NCBI GenBank assembly: GCA_963832725.1
Contig: CAWHVG010000007.1
Location: 248,001 to 312,000 of the forward strand
Direction: 5' to 3'
Source of the DNA: JAEZBP01 sp963832725
GTDB lineage: Bacteria; Myxococcota_A; Polyangia; Polyangiales; Sandaracinaceae
DNA length: 64,000 bases
In this document: in pieces, positions 19,265 through 27,430 of the stretch
How positions within the stretch are numbered: position 1 is the stretch's first letter
Layout: each line of letters starts with the position of its first letter
Made by a program: the position numbers and the translations under genes
The notes under the pieces: generated by a model
What the model was told of the DNA's origin: nothing
The model's input: the letters and a program-made list of their open reading frames with translations, nothing else
Database searches by the model: none

Positions 19265-19472
19265 GGCCGGGGGAGCATACCCCCAGGGCGCAGCTCCTTG
19301 CAGGAACTCGCGTGTTCGATTCGACAGGAGGGCTCAAGAGCAGCACCGGATCGCGCCCTCACCACACGTTCGAGGACTGCCTCGACGTGGAAGCGCGGAG
19401 CCCCGCCGTGAAGCGCGAGTCCGTGCGAGGCGAGATCCTCGCGATGGCCGTCGGCTCGGTCGAGGAACGCGA

Positions 19473-19522
19473 GCCGGATTCGATCCTGGAATCCATCAGA
19501 GGGCGCGAGGATCGAATCCGGC
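19473..19522. repeat. 15-bp perfect inverted repeat
   Basis: GCCGGATTCGATCCT at 19473-19487 is the exact reverse complement of 19508-19522, with a 20-base loop. It lies between the PilZ gene (stop at 19535) and the esterase start (19264), both on the minus strand. It could form a strong RNA hairpin and end PilZ transcription, but no T-run follows. A protein-binding palindrome is the alternative. Confidence 0.7.
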
Positions 19523-19534
19523 GACCGACGTTTT

Positions 19535-19842
19535 TCAGCGCGCGGCGGCGAGCAGGTCGACGTAGCGCTGGCGGTGATGGGGAAGCATCGCTTCGATGGC
19601 GACGCCGGCCCGGTCGTCCTCGGTCCAGCGCACCCGGCCCAGCATGCCCACCCGGCCGCGGCCGGCGGTCCTCGACAGCTCGACCCACACCGACTCGTCG
19701 CGGGAGACCGGCCGCGCGAGGTCGGTCAGCAGCACGCCGTCCGCGCTCACGTTTCGCACTCGCGCCAACGCCTGGGTCCGTCCGGCCGCGCGAGCACCGC
19801 GGCGGGGAGGTCGGTCGAGAAGCGTTCCGGTCGGTCGGTCAT
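19535..19842 (-). CDS. PilZ-domain protein (frameshifted)
   Basis: Single-domain PilZ protein, a likely c-di-GMP receptor. The N-terminus MTDRPERFSTDLPAAVLA starts at the ATG at 19842. After a one-base break near 19780 it continues as ALARVRNVSADGVLLTDLA, ESVWVELSRT, GRVRWTEDDRAGVAI and HRQRYVDLLAAAR. The domain's second motif appears as NVSADG (consensus DxSxxG, here N for D). The first motif (RxxxR) is not clearly intact, perhaps because of the break. Length of about 102 residues fits a stand-alone PilZ domain. A GGDEF cyclase is encoded a few kb away, but they are not an operon. Confidence 0.72.
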
Positions 19843-20074
19843 GGCGCGCTGTGATGGCAATCGTCGTGCCGTCCTGCTCTCGCGGACGACGAGACCCGGG
19901 ACACCGGCGAGGTGGCCAGCCGAGTAGCCGGCTACAGGGTAGAACGGTCTCCGTCACCGGACGGCGAGGGTCGAGCCGCGGCTTCGACGCACCGCTTGCA
20001 CAACTCCGCGGTCACGGATTGGGGCGACGCTGAGCGGGCCCACGTGATGCGCAACGAGCTGCCACGGGGGGAAC

Positions 20075-21409
20075 GTGTACGACGCGGGGTTGGAGCGCCG
20101 AGGAAGGGTCGCGAGATGGGTCACGGTCTGCGCGATGGTGATCGGCCTCTTCGGATGCTCGCATCCGACGCTCACCCAGATCCTGGTGACGGTCGACACC
20201 GACCTGGAGGTCCCCAGCGAGCTCACCGGCGTCCACTTCCGCGTTCGCAGCCCGCGGGGCGAGGAGCGCGAAGCATCGGCGAACTTCGCGGCTGGAGACG
20301 CACGTCCGGCGGTGCTCTCGCTGCTGCACGCCGGAGGACCGCTCGGCCCCTTCACGGTCGAGGTCAGCGGCGTCGACCGGAGCGCGCCGGTGGTCGAGCG
20401 CAGCGCGCAGGTCTCGTTCATTCCCGGCCGGGTCGTGGTCCTGCCGATGAACCTCTGGCGGCGCTGCGTCGGAGTGACGTGTGCCGCGAGCGAGACCTGC
20501 GGCGACGCTGGATGCCGCTCGGTGGAGGTCACGCCCGGCGAGCTCATGGACTGGGGCGACGACGGAGGCGTCGACGACGGAGGCGTCGACGACGGAGGCG
20601 TCGACGACGGAGGCGTCGACGACGGAGGGGGCGCCGGCGAAGTGCCCGCCGTGAACGCGGCCTCCTACGACGTGGTCGCGCACGGCGGCAGCACCACGCT
20701 CTCCGGCGCCGGCCTGAGCTCGACCTCGAGCGTCACGATCGGCGGCCACGACGTCCCTTTCACCGTGCTCGACGACGCGAGCATTCGGATCGACGCCGTG
20801 CCGGACAGTGTCCCCACCGGCCCGCAGACCGCGCGCGTCCACACCTCGAGGGGCTCGGCTTCGATCGGGCTCACCGTCGTGCACCTCGTCCTCGGCGAGC
20901 TCGACGAAGCGACCGACTCGGGCACCGACGTCCACCAGTTCGTGGAGATCGACACCGGCGGCCTCGGCGACCTCTCGCTGGCCGGCTACGTCCTCGTCGC
21001 CTTCGGCGCCGACCACACGGCCTACCTGAGCGTGCCGCTCGAGCGGAGCGACGCCTCCGGGCGCGCCGTCATCGGCGACGCCGCGCTCGACCCGGACATC
21101 CTCATCGCCGACGCCGTGATCGAGAGCGCCGGCGCGGCGGCCCTCTATCAACGCCACGACGTCCCGGACGGAACCGCGCCCAGCGCCGAGGACCTCATCG
21201 ACGCGCTCGTCTACGCCCGCGACGGAAGCTCGGACAGCGAGCTCGAGGGCACGCTGCTGCTCTCGGGATCGACCGTCTCGGAGAGCGGCGGTTGGGGCAG
21301 CGACCTGCGCTCGACCTCCCTCCAGCGCTGTCACTCGGAGCGCCGCAGCGGCGACGCGTGGCGCCGCGCGACAGCCACTCCGGGCGAGTCGAACCAGTGC
21401 CGCCATTGA
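20075..21409 (+). CDS. Lipoprotein with TIG/IPT-like and lamin-tail-like domains
   Basis: Surface lipoprotein of 444 residues. The signal ARWVTVCAMVIGLFGC ends in a lipobox. An N-terminal beta-rich region carries RVRSPRGEEREASANFAAGD. A short Cys cluster (CVGVTCAASETCGDAGC) follows, then a DDGGV repeat linker. A TIG/IPT-like domain (VVAHGGSTTLSGAGLSST) comes next. The C-terminal part resembles a lamin-tail domain: LVLGELDEATDSGTDVHQFV, EIDTGGLGDLSLAGYVLVAF and SDLRSTSLQRCHSE with a final GESNQCRH. Such proteins are common in myxobacterial and planctomycete outer envelopes. The GTG at 20075 follows a G-rich ribosome site (GGGGGGAAC). Function is unknown beyond surface location. Confidence 0.78.
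   Translation: MYDAGLERRGRVARWVTVCAMVIGLFGCSHPTLTQILVTVDTDLEVPSELTGVHFRVRSPRGEEREASANFAAGDARPAVLSLLHAGGPLGPFTVEVSGVDRSAPVVERSAQVSFIPGRVVVLPMNLWRRCVGVTCAASETCGDAGCRSVEVTPGELMDWGDDGGVDDGGVDDGGVDDGGVDDGGGAGEVPAVNAASYDVVAHGGSTTLSGAGLSSTSSVTIGGHDVPFTVLDDASIRIDAVPDSVPTGPQTARVHTSRGSASIGLTVVHLVLGELDEATDSGTDVHQFVEIDTGGLGDLSLAGYVLVAFGADHTAYLSVPLERSDASGRAVIGDAALDPDILIADAVIESAGAAALYQRHDVPDGTAPSAEDLIDALVYARDGSSDSELEGTLLLSGSTVSESGGWGSDLRSTSLQRCHSERRSGDAWRRATATPGESNQCRH
20561..20628 (+). repeat. 15-bp tandem repeat (DDGGV codons)
   Basis: GACGGAGGCGTCGAC occurs four times in tandem from 20561 to 20620, with a partial fifth copy. It encodes DDGGV pentapeptides that form the flexible linker between the Cys cluster and the TIG-like domain of the host lipoprotein. 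Confidence 0.93.
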
Positions 21410-21410
21410 G

Positions 21411-21697
21411 CCTGCGCGCGCGCTCGGCACGGCCCGCGCGGACCGAGTCTCCCTCCTGCGGCGCTTCGTCCACTTCCTCGGGCTCCGCCGCAGCCGGCTC
21501 GCCGCGCCCGCAATCGGGGTGTAGCCGGTCGCGCACGCCCGCTCGAACGCCTCCTCCGGCAGCGGCCGCTGGGCTTCGCCGAAGTATCCCGCGCGTCGCA
21601 GGATACCGAGCACCGAGCAGGGAAACGCGCCGATGGGCGCGCACGAGCGCTCGAGGAGCGTCTGGGCGCGCGGCACGTCCTCGTCGACCCCCTCCAC
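21411..21697 (-). pseudogene. Sel1/TPR-like protein fragment
   Basis: A coding-like stretch with strong third-position G/C reads, from a GTG at 21697, VEGVDEDVPRAQTLLERSC, PIGAFPCSVLGILRRAGYF and PEEAFERACATGYTP. The pattern of DxxRAxxLLERxC and FERACxxG is that of Sel1-like repeats in myxobacterial lipoproteins. Beyond 21520 the frame changes to an acidic tail (EPAAAEPEEVDEAPQEGD). No signal peptide and only about one and a half repeats are present, so it is more likely a remnant than a full gene. It abuts the stop of the TIG lipoprotein gene on the other strand. Confidence 0.4.
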
Positions 21698-21794
21698 CGC
21701 GCGCGAGCGCCGATGCAGAGGTCTGAAGCGGCAAAACAGGCCCGTCCCTTGCCAGGGACCCAAAAGCGTCTGTTTCCTCGGTGAGGAGGACTCG

Positions 21795-21986
21795 ATGCCG
21801 CACCCGACAGGAGAGAGGCTTCGCTGTGACCAGTGCGGAGCCGAGATCGTGTTCGTGAAACCTTGCCCGTGTCCCGAAACCGAGCCGAAGACGCACCGTG
21901 ATATGTGCTGCGGCACGGACATGCGCAGCCTCGGCGTGAAGCCGATCGGAGCTCGGAACGCGCCGAGCCCGGGGCCCGCCGAGTAA
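21795..21986 (+). CDS. Desulforedoxin-like small Cys protein
   Basis: A 63-residue cytoplasmic protein with an ideal ribosome site (AGGAGG five bases before the ATG). The core RLRCDQCGAEIVFV then DMCCGTDMRSLG matches the Cys pattern of desulforedoxin and of the N-terminal domain of desulfoferrodoxin: CxxC followed by adjacent Cys-Cys before Gly, which bind one Fe in an S4 site. Two further Cys (PCPCPE) lie between. It may carry electrons or bind zinc/iron in oxidative-stress defence. No superoxide reductase domain is attached. The adjacent genes give no clear partner. Confidence 0.7.
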   Translation: MPHPTGERLRCDQCGAEIVFVKPCPCPETEPKTHRDMCCGTDMRSLGVKPIGARNAPSPGPAE

Positions 21987-22138
21987 CGTCCGAGGGGGAG
22001 CGAGCTCGGGGCCATTGTTCGGCGGTGAGCCGGCTTGCCCTTTCTGCGACAGACCTGAGCGCGGCCGAGCACGTCGTGACGGCTGCGCGACCGACGTCGC
22101 GGAGACCGAGGGCAGAGCTCGCAAGCCACCACGCGAGG

Positions 22139-24275
22139 TTAGACGCTCTTCGACGTGCAGACCTGGTTGCGGCCGCTGCGCTTGGCGGCGTAGAGCGCTT
22201 GGTCGGTGATCTTGAAGAGCTCGGCCGGCGTGGCCGCGTCCTTGGGGAAGGTGGCCACGCCGATGGAGCAGGTGACCGAGAGCTTGCCCAGATCGCTCGG
22301 GAAGACGGTCGCCGCGATCTCCTCGCGGATGCGCTCGGCCAGCTTGATGGCGCCGTCGGTGTCGGTCTCTTCGCAGAGGACGCAGAACTCCTCGCCGCCG
22401 AAGCGCGCGACCCGGTCGGTGTCCCGCTTGACGCGGTTGAGCAGGTCGCCGAGGCCCTTGATGACCACGTCGCCGACGTCGTGGCCGTAGGTGTCGTTGA
22501 CGCTCTTGAAGTGGTCGATGTCGGTGACCAGGAGGCTGAGCTTGCGGCCGAAGCGCTCGGCGCTCCGCAGCTTGCTCTCCAGCTCCTCCAAGAACGCCCG
22601 CTTGTTCAAGCAGCCGGTCAGGCCGTCGGTGGTGGCCATCTCTTCGAGCCGCTGCACGGCCGCTGCGTTCGAGAGCGCCACCGCGAGCTGGTTCGCCAGC
22701 ACCTGCAGCGTGGGCCGGATGGCGTCGTTGAACGCGTCGGGGCGCTCGGCCGCCAGCGCCACCGTGCCGATGGCGTCCTCCCGCACCACGAGCGGCAGGA
22801 TCAAGAGCGAGCGCATCCCGTGCAGGTTCGCGCGCTTGGTGAACACGACCTGACGGGCGTCGAGCTCGCCGCGGTAGGGCAGGTAGTGCCGGTTCTTGAC
22901 CGCCATCGCCGTCAGCGACGTGTTGTCGCGGAAGGAGAGCGTCGCGAACGCTTCGGCGCCCTCGCCGACCGCCTTGCGCACGCGGTGAGTGCGGGTGGCG
23001 GCGTCGTAGAGCGTGATGGCCGCGAAATCGTGAGCGGCGATGTCGCCCGCCGCGTGCAGACCCGCGTCGATGACCTGTTCCTCGGTCAGCGCCTCGCCGA
23101 GCGCCTGCGACGCGCGGTAGAGATGAGTCTGCTCGCGCTTGCCGCGCTCGAGCTGAACGAACACGCGCTCGTTCTGGATGGCGCGCAGCACCTGAGCGAT
23201 GGCCGCGACCAGCACCTCCTCTTCCGGCTTGGTGAAGGGGCGGTGCTCGACGCGGTCCGCGCAGAGCGCGCCGAGGACCTGCCCGTTCTCGACCACCGGC
23301 ACGCCGAGGAAGCAGCGGACCAGCGCCCCGCCTCGGTAGTAACAGAGCCCCTTGTAGCCGGGCTTGAGGTTCTCGAGGTTCATCACCAGCCCGCGGCTCG
23401 CGACCGCGCCCACCGCGCCCTCGCCGCTGCCGAAGGGCCCCTCGGCCACATCGTCGCTGTCGGTGGCGAGCTCCACGATGGCCAGCTTTCCGCTCGCCTC
23501 GTCCCTCATCAGCAGGATGCAGGTGTGCAGATTGAGCGTGCGCTTGAGCAGGTCGAGCACGTGATAGAGCGCGTCGTGGACCTGCTCCAGGCTGGAGCGG
23601 AAGACCTTGTCCTCGCTGTGCGGCCCGGCCTCCGCGCTCGGCGCGCCGACCAGCCGGAAGAGACGCGCCGCCTCCTTGACCTTCTCGCGGTCCTCGTCGA
23701 GCTCCTTCTTGCTGCGCTCGCGGACGCGGGCGATCTCGGCCCGTGTGAAGACCACGTTCAGCGCGCCGAAGAGCACCAGGAAGACCCCGTGCACCGCGAA
23801 GCGCGCCCAGTCCGTGTGCTCCTCGGCCATCGCCCACACCCCGGCCTCGAACCCGATGGCGCTCAGGACCAGCAGCGTGCCCATCGGGCTGCGCGCGAAC
23901 GACGCGAGGAACGCGACCAGCACGTAGAGGAGCGGATAGAAGGGCCCCTCCAGCCCGCCGCCGAGCTGCACGCCCGCGTGGACGGCCACCAGCAGCAAGA
24001 GCCCGAGCTCCAGATTCGAGCAGCCTTCCTTCCTCGCTGCCCTCCCTTTCGCGTACCCGCTTGGCCACGCGCGCGCCGAAGAGCACGAGCCAGGCCACAG
24101 AGACCGCCGCGTGCTCGAGCCCCAGCCGCTCGACCGGCCCGCGGAACACCCGCAGCAGCACCAGCAAGCCGAACCCGGCCGTGGCGACGAACCCCACGGC
24201 AGCCCGCGCCGTCCTACGGACGAAAAGCGCGGTGTGAACGAGCGACGACGAGGAGGTAGACGACACGGGCCTCAC
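22139..24275 (-). CDS. Membrane GAF-GAF-GGDEF diguanylate cyclase (one frameshift)
   Basis: Makes c-di-GMP from two GTP. An N-terminal membrane domain of several helices (FVATAGFGLLVLLRVF, SVAWLVLFGARVAK, GPFYPLLYVLVAFLA, GVFLVLFGALNVVF) is followed by a coiled coil (RERSKKELDEDREKVKEA) and two GAF domains (VRCFLGVPVVENGQVLGAL; RSLLILPLVVREDAIGTVAL). The C-terminal GGDEF domain starts at TTDGLTGCLNKRAFLEEL. The active site is RFGGEEF, intact, and the inhibitory I-site RDTD lies five residues before it. The membrane part changes frame near 24010-24040. The GTG at 24275 with GGAG before it is preferred. It is probably catalytically active and product-inhibited. Confidence 0.88.
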
Positions 24276-24326
24276 GCTCCGGTACCCGATCCGGAAGGAG
24301 GGGGTCAAAAAAGGAGCGAGCGGCAC

Positions 24327-24659
24327 CAGCTCGGAGCGTGCCGCGGGTCAGCGAGCCCGCATGATCGACGTCGACTACGTGTTCCGGTCGACGACAACTA
24401 TTTCTGCCGGTTGCCGCCTGGTTGATCAGGGGTCCTCACCGGGGCCGTGTAGTTGTCGTCGGGGCCCAGGTAGTCGTCGTCGGTGGAGTCGGTCTGGCCG
24501 CTGCGATGCGGCGTACGCGTTTCTGCTCCCGTCCACCGGCGAGAGGTCACGTGTCCTCCTTGCTGCTCTTGTCGCGCTTGCTTCGCCGCTCGGCGTCCTC
24601 TGCACGGATCGAGCGACGGCAGGAGGTTCTGCTCAGCGCGTCCCTGCGCGGCACGTTGC
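24327..24659. other. Stretch without a recognised gene
   Basis: Between the GGDEF gene start and the recombinase remnant there is no convincing gene. Imperfect GTAGTTGTCGTCGG-type repeats occur near 24450-24490. Open frames on both strands lack family resemblance and ribosome sites. Confidence 0.5.
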
Positions 24660-24865
24660 GCCGATTCCACCCGTGGAAAGACCGCGAGCGCGAATGCCTC
24701 GACGCCAGAGCCGCTCTTCGTCAGCCGCCTCGGCCGTCGCCTGTCGCTAAGACGAGTCCGCCACGGCTTCACCGTGTGGCAGGACCGGGCCGGATTCGAG
24801 CGGCGGGTGACGTTTCATACGCCTCGCCACTCGGCGGTCACCAATCTTACGCGAACCGGTAGCGC
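24660..24865 (+). pseudogene. Tyrosine recombinase (integrase) remnant
   Basis: About 65 residues on the plus strand read PEPLFVSRLGRRLSLRRVRH, GFTVWQDRAGFERRVTFHTP and RHSAVTNL. This fits the catalytic domain of a phage-type integrase: a LFVS strand, a helix that packs on the DNA, then the HxxRH box (HTPRH). The first catalytic Arg, the second His and the Tyr nucleophile (usually in a YTHP-like segment about 30 residues on) are not found in any frame. The rest of the gene is missing upstream as well. The remnant marks a past mobile-element insertion next to the UbiB/ABC cluster. Confidence 0.6.
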
Positions 24866-24965
24866 AGGCTCTACCGGAGGGAGCAGCGCCATTGGCGAAT
24901 CGGAACTTCCGGTACGACCTCATCCACCAAGTGCGCCGCGATGTCCGACATCCGCCGGCCTCGAC

Positions 24966-25014
24966 ATTGGCGGAGCCCGCAACGCGGCAGAGCACGTCAG
25001 GGGTCTCCGCCAAT
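24966..25014. repeat. 10-bp inverted repeat beside the integrase remnant
   Basis: ATTGGCGGAG at 24966-24975 pairs perfectly with CTCCGCCAAT at 25005-25014 across a 29-base loop. It lies between the recombinase remnant and the small-protein genes, and 39 bp beyond the stop of the last gene of the minus-strand cluster. It may be a terminator stem or the relic of an element end. Confidence 0.5.
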
Positions 25015-25052
25015 CGCCGATGCTGAGCTGGCTGTACCCGAACGCCTTCGCC

Positions 25053-25298
25053 TCAGCCCCAGCGCAGCGGGCGGGAGAGCGCGCGACGGATGCGTGCGCT
25101 CTTGGAGCGTCGCTCGACGATGACGACGACGGGCTGGACGTTGCCCTCGATGCGGCCGGCGGCCTTCATTTCGTCGACCGCCTCGGCGATGCGATCGACC
25201 AGGCGGCCGCGGCCCTCCTGGAGTTGGATCACACGCTTGTGCTTGTGCTTCCCGAGATCGACGGTTGCGGGCGTAGACGAGATTTCTTTCTTTGCCAT
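25053..25298 (-). CDS. Small basic protein, DUF6200-like (second of a tandem pair)
   Basis: An 81-residue protein starting MAKKEISSTPATVDLGKHKH with GGGAGC seven bases before the ATG. The shared core with its upstream neighbour is VDLGKxKxKRV..L..G.G.L...I..AV..M...G, then VVVIVERR, and a basic C-terminus (SARIRRALSRPLRWG). Both resemble the short proteins grouped as DUF6200; that name is from memory and tentative. No catalytic motif is visible, and the high Lys/Arg content would allow nucleic acid or membrane binding. It is the last gene of the minus-strand group that includes two UbiB kinases. Confidence 0.72.
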   Translation of the reverse strand: MAKKEISSTPATVDLGKHKHKRVIQLQEGRGRLVDRIAEAVDEMKAAGRIEGNVQPVVVIVERRSKSARIRRALSRPLRWG

Positions 25299-25315
25299 CG
25301 TGATGCTCCCGGCTT

Positions 25316-25543
25316 TCACTTCCACTTGGGGCGTCGGCGTTCCACGATGACGAGCAGCGGCTCGGCGTCGTCGGCGAGCAGGCCCGCGTTGTTCATGTTC
25401 TCGACGGCTCGTCGGACCTTGCGCAGCAGCGGACCTTGGCCGCGCCGCAGGTCCTTGACGCGTTTGCCCTTCTGCTTGCCGAGGTCGACAATCAGCGGCA
25501 CGTTGGCCTGACCTTCGCTTTTGGGGGGAGGGGTGTTGTCCAC
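25316..25543 (-). CDS. Small basic protein, DUF6200-like (first of a tandem pair)
   Basis: A 75-residue protein with a GTG start at 25543 preceded by AAGGAG. It reads PLIVDLGKQKGKRVKDLRRG, then LLRKVRRAVENMNNAGL and PLLVIVERRRPKWK. It is clearly paralogous to the next gene, 17 bp downstream, suggesting a tandem duplication and coexpression. The upstream UbiB gene ends 95 bp away on the same strand. No function is known. A structural or adaptor role for the kinase/transport cluster is only an inference. Confidence 0.72.
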   Translation of the reverse strand: MDNTPPPKSEGQANVPLIVDLGKQKGKRVKDLRRGQGPLLRKVRRAVENMNNAGLLADDAEPLLVIVERRRPKWK

Positions 25544-25638
25544 TCTGGCGCTCCTTTGTGTGGATCGAAAGATCTATCAAAGACCGGCGGAGCTCGCAAG
25601 CACGCCCGTGATTGATTCGAGATGTGCTGCGCTCCTGC

Positions 25639-27426
25639 TCAGGCGTCCCGGCCGGTCAGCTCGGCCACGGGTTGTCGGAATCGGCTGCGCAGGCGGATGA
25701 GCTGCACCAGCGAGATCGTCAGGATGGCGCCGATGACGCTCCAGGTGATGGGGCCGAGCTCGGGCAGCGCTGCCGCGGCCCGCGCGAGCGCGGCGGCCAC
25801 CACTGCGTCACCGGCGCGATAGCGTACGAAGATCCCCGCGGCGACCAGCATGGCCAGCAGCAGCACCGTCACCGCGACGTGGATCCCCGCGAGGACGAGG
25901 AAGTCGAAGCGGCGCTGAGTGGGGCCCACGATTCGCGCCTGGCGGAACATCCAGTCCGTCTTGAGCTGGCCGTGCTCCACCGCGACGGCGAGGTACGAAT
26001 TCGCAGCGTCGAGGGGTTGGAGCTGGCCGTGTCCGCGGAGGGCCTGCAGCAGCTCGCGGCGCTCCATCGCCATGAACGCGCGCCGCTGGGATCGAAGCAG
26101 GTCGAAGCCGGAGTCGAGGGCGCCGATGGAGGCCTCGATCCCGACCGTGGCACGGTCCACCCGGAGCCACTGCCACGTGACCGGGATGTGGTACTCCAGC
26201 AGCGCGCGCATGATGGCGCTGAACGTGCGCCCGCTCGAGCGCTCCGCGAAGGGCAGCCCCCGGGTCGCGCTGCGGGTGGCCCAGTCGCGCAGCGTCCGCA
26301 TGATTCGATGCCGCAGCGGGACCAGGTCCACGGCGGGAATCGACGGGCTGAGCATGAGCAGGATGTCCGCCGCCCGCCCGTAGGCGCTGGCGTTCACTTC
26401 CTCGTGGAACTGCCGGAACTGCTCCAGGAACCGGCGCTCGAGGGTACCGACGGCGCCGAGCTCGAGGAACGCCACGCGGTTTCCCTTGAGCAGGACGATG
26501 TTCCCCGGGTGCGGATCCCCGTGGAAGTAGTCGTCCTCGAAGACCTGGCGCAGGAGCGTGTCATGCAGCCGCCGCGCGAGGCGCCTGGGCAGGATCTGGT
26601 TCTCCCTCATCCACGCGTGCGCCGCCGCCGGCTCCACCGCCAGCGCTTCGACCAGGTCCGACATGAGCGTGCCGCGCAGGAACTCCGTCACCAGCACTCG
26701 CCGCGTGGAAAAGCGTTTGAAGACCTGCGGAACGTACATCCCGCGGTGCCGGCTGAGCCGCTGGCGCATTCGCCGCAGGCCGGTGACCTCGAAGCGATAG
26801 TCGAGCTCCTCGGTGAGCGTACGGTCGAGCTCCTCGTAGAACTCCTCCCACCGGAAGTAAGGTGCGATTCTCAGCCGCGTCATGGCGTGGCAGAAGCGCC
26901 GGACGTAGCGCAGGTCCAGGGCCACGATGCGGGCGATGTGGGGGCGCTGGACCTTGACGGCGACGTCCACGTCGCGGTGGCGGAGGCGGGCGCGGTGGGA
27001 CTGCCCCATGGTGGTGGCCACGAACGGGACGGCGTCCCATTCGCTGAACACCTGCTCGATGCTGCGCTCGAGCTCCGTCTCGACGATGTGTCGCGCCTCC
27101 TCCCCCGGGAACCCGGCCACGCGGTCCTGGATCTGCGCCAGGGCCCGGCAGAACTCTCGACCGAAGACGTCGGAACGCATCGAGAGGAGCTGCCCGACCT
27201 TCACCCACATGCCGCCCAGCCCGGTCAGCAGCGTTCTGAGTCGCACGCCGACGTCGCGCGCGTCGTAGCGCCGGCTCGCCTTGCGCCAGAGCACCCACGT
27301 CGCGAAGCGCAGCGCGACCACGACGAGCGTGAGAGCCCGCTGAGGAGAGGGCGGCGGCGAGGGCTGAAGCGCCGGCCGCGGCCGTTCGAGGACCAGCCGC
27401 GTGGCCAGGTGTCTCTCCGGAATCAT
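25639..27426 (-). CDS. UbiB/ABC1 (AarF) atypical kinase with C-terminal membrane helices, paralogue A
   Basis: Protein-kinase-like ATPase of the UbiB/ABC1 family, 595 residues. The family KxGQ motif is present in WVKVGQLLSMR, the nucleotide-binding lysine in VAVKVQRP, a Gln-containing loop in MGQSHRARL, and the catalytic loop in YFHGDPHPGNIVLL. The metal-binding DFG equivalent reads LELG, with Glu replacing Asp, unlike the adjacent paralogue. Two hydrophobic helices near the C-terminus (VAVTVLLLAMLVAAGIFV; ITWSVIGAILTISLVQLI) anchor it in the membrane. It begins only 4 bp after the stop of paralogue B, so the two are one operon. Relatives act in ubiquinone or lipid homeostasis. The substitution suggests altered catalysis. 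Confidence 0.87.
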   Translation of the reverse strand: MIPERHLATRLVLERPRPALQPSPPPSPQRALTLVVVALRFATWVLWRKASRRYDARDVGVRLRTLLTGLGGMWVKVGQLLSMRSDVFGREFCRALAQIQDRVAGFPGEEARHIVETELERSIEQVFSEWDAVPFVATTMGQSHRARLRHRDVDVAVKVQRPHIARIVALDLRYVRRFCHAMTRLRIAPYFRWEEFYEELDRTLTEELDYRFEVTGLRRMRQRLSRHRGMYVPQVFKRFSTRRVLVTEFLRGTLMSDLVEALAVEPAAAHAWMRENQILPRRLARRLHDTLLRQVFEDDYFHGDPHPGNIVLLKGNRVAFLELGAVGTLERRFLEQFRQFHEEVNASAYGRAADILLMLSPSIPAVDLVPLRHRIMRTLRDWATRSATRGLPFAERSSGRTFSAIMRALLEYHIPVTWQWLRVDRATVGIEASIGALDSGFDLLRSQRRAFMAMERRELLQALRGHGQLQPLDAANSYLAVAVEHGQLKTDWMFRQARIVGPTQRRFDFLVLAGIHVAVTVLLLAMLVAAGIFVRYRAGDAVVAAALARAAAALPELGPITWSVIGAILTISLVQLIRLRSRFRQPVAELTGRDA

Positions 27427-27430
27427 CGGC

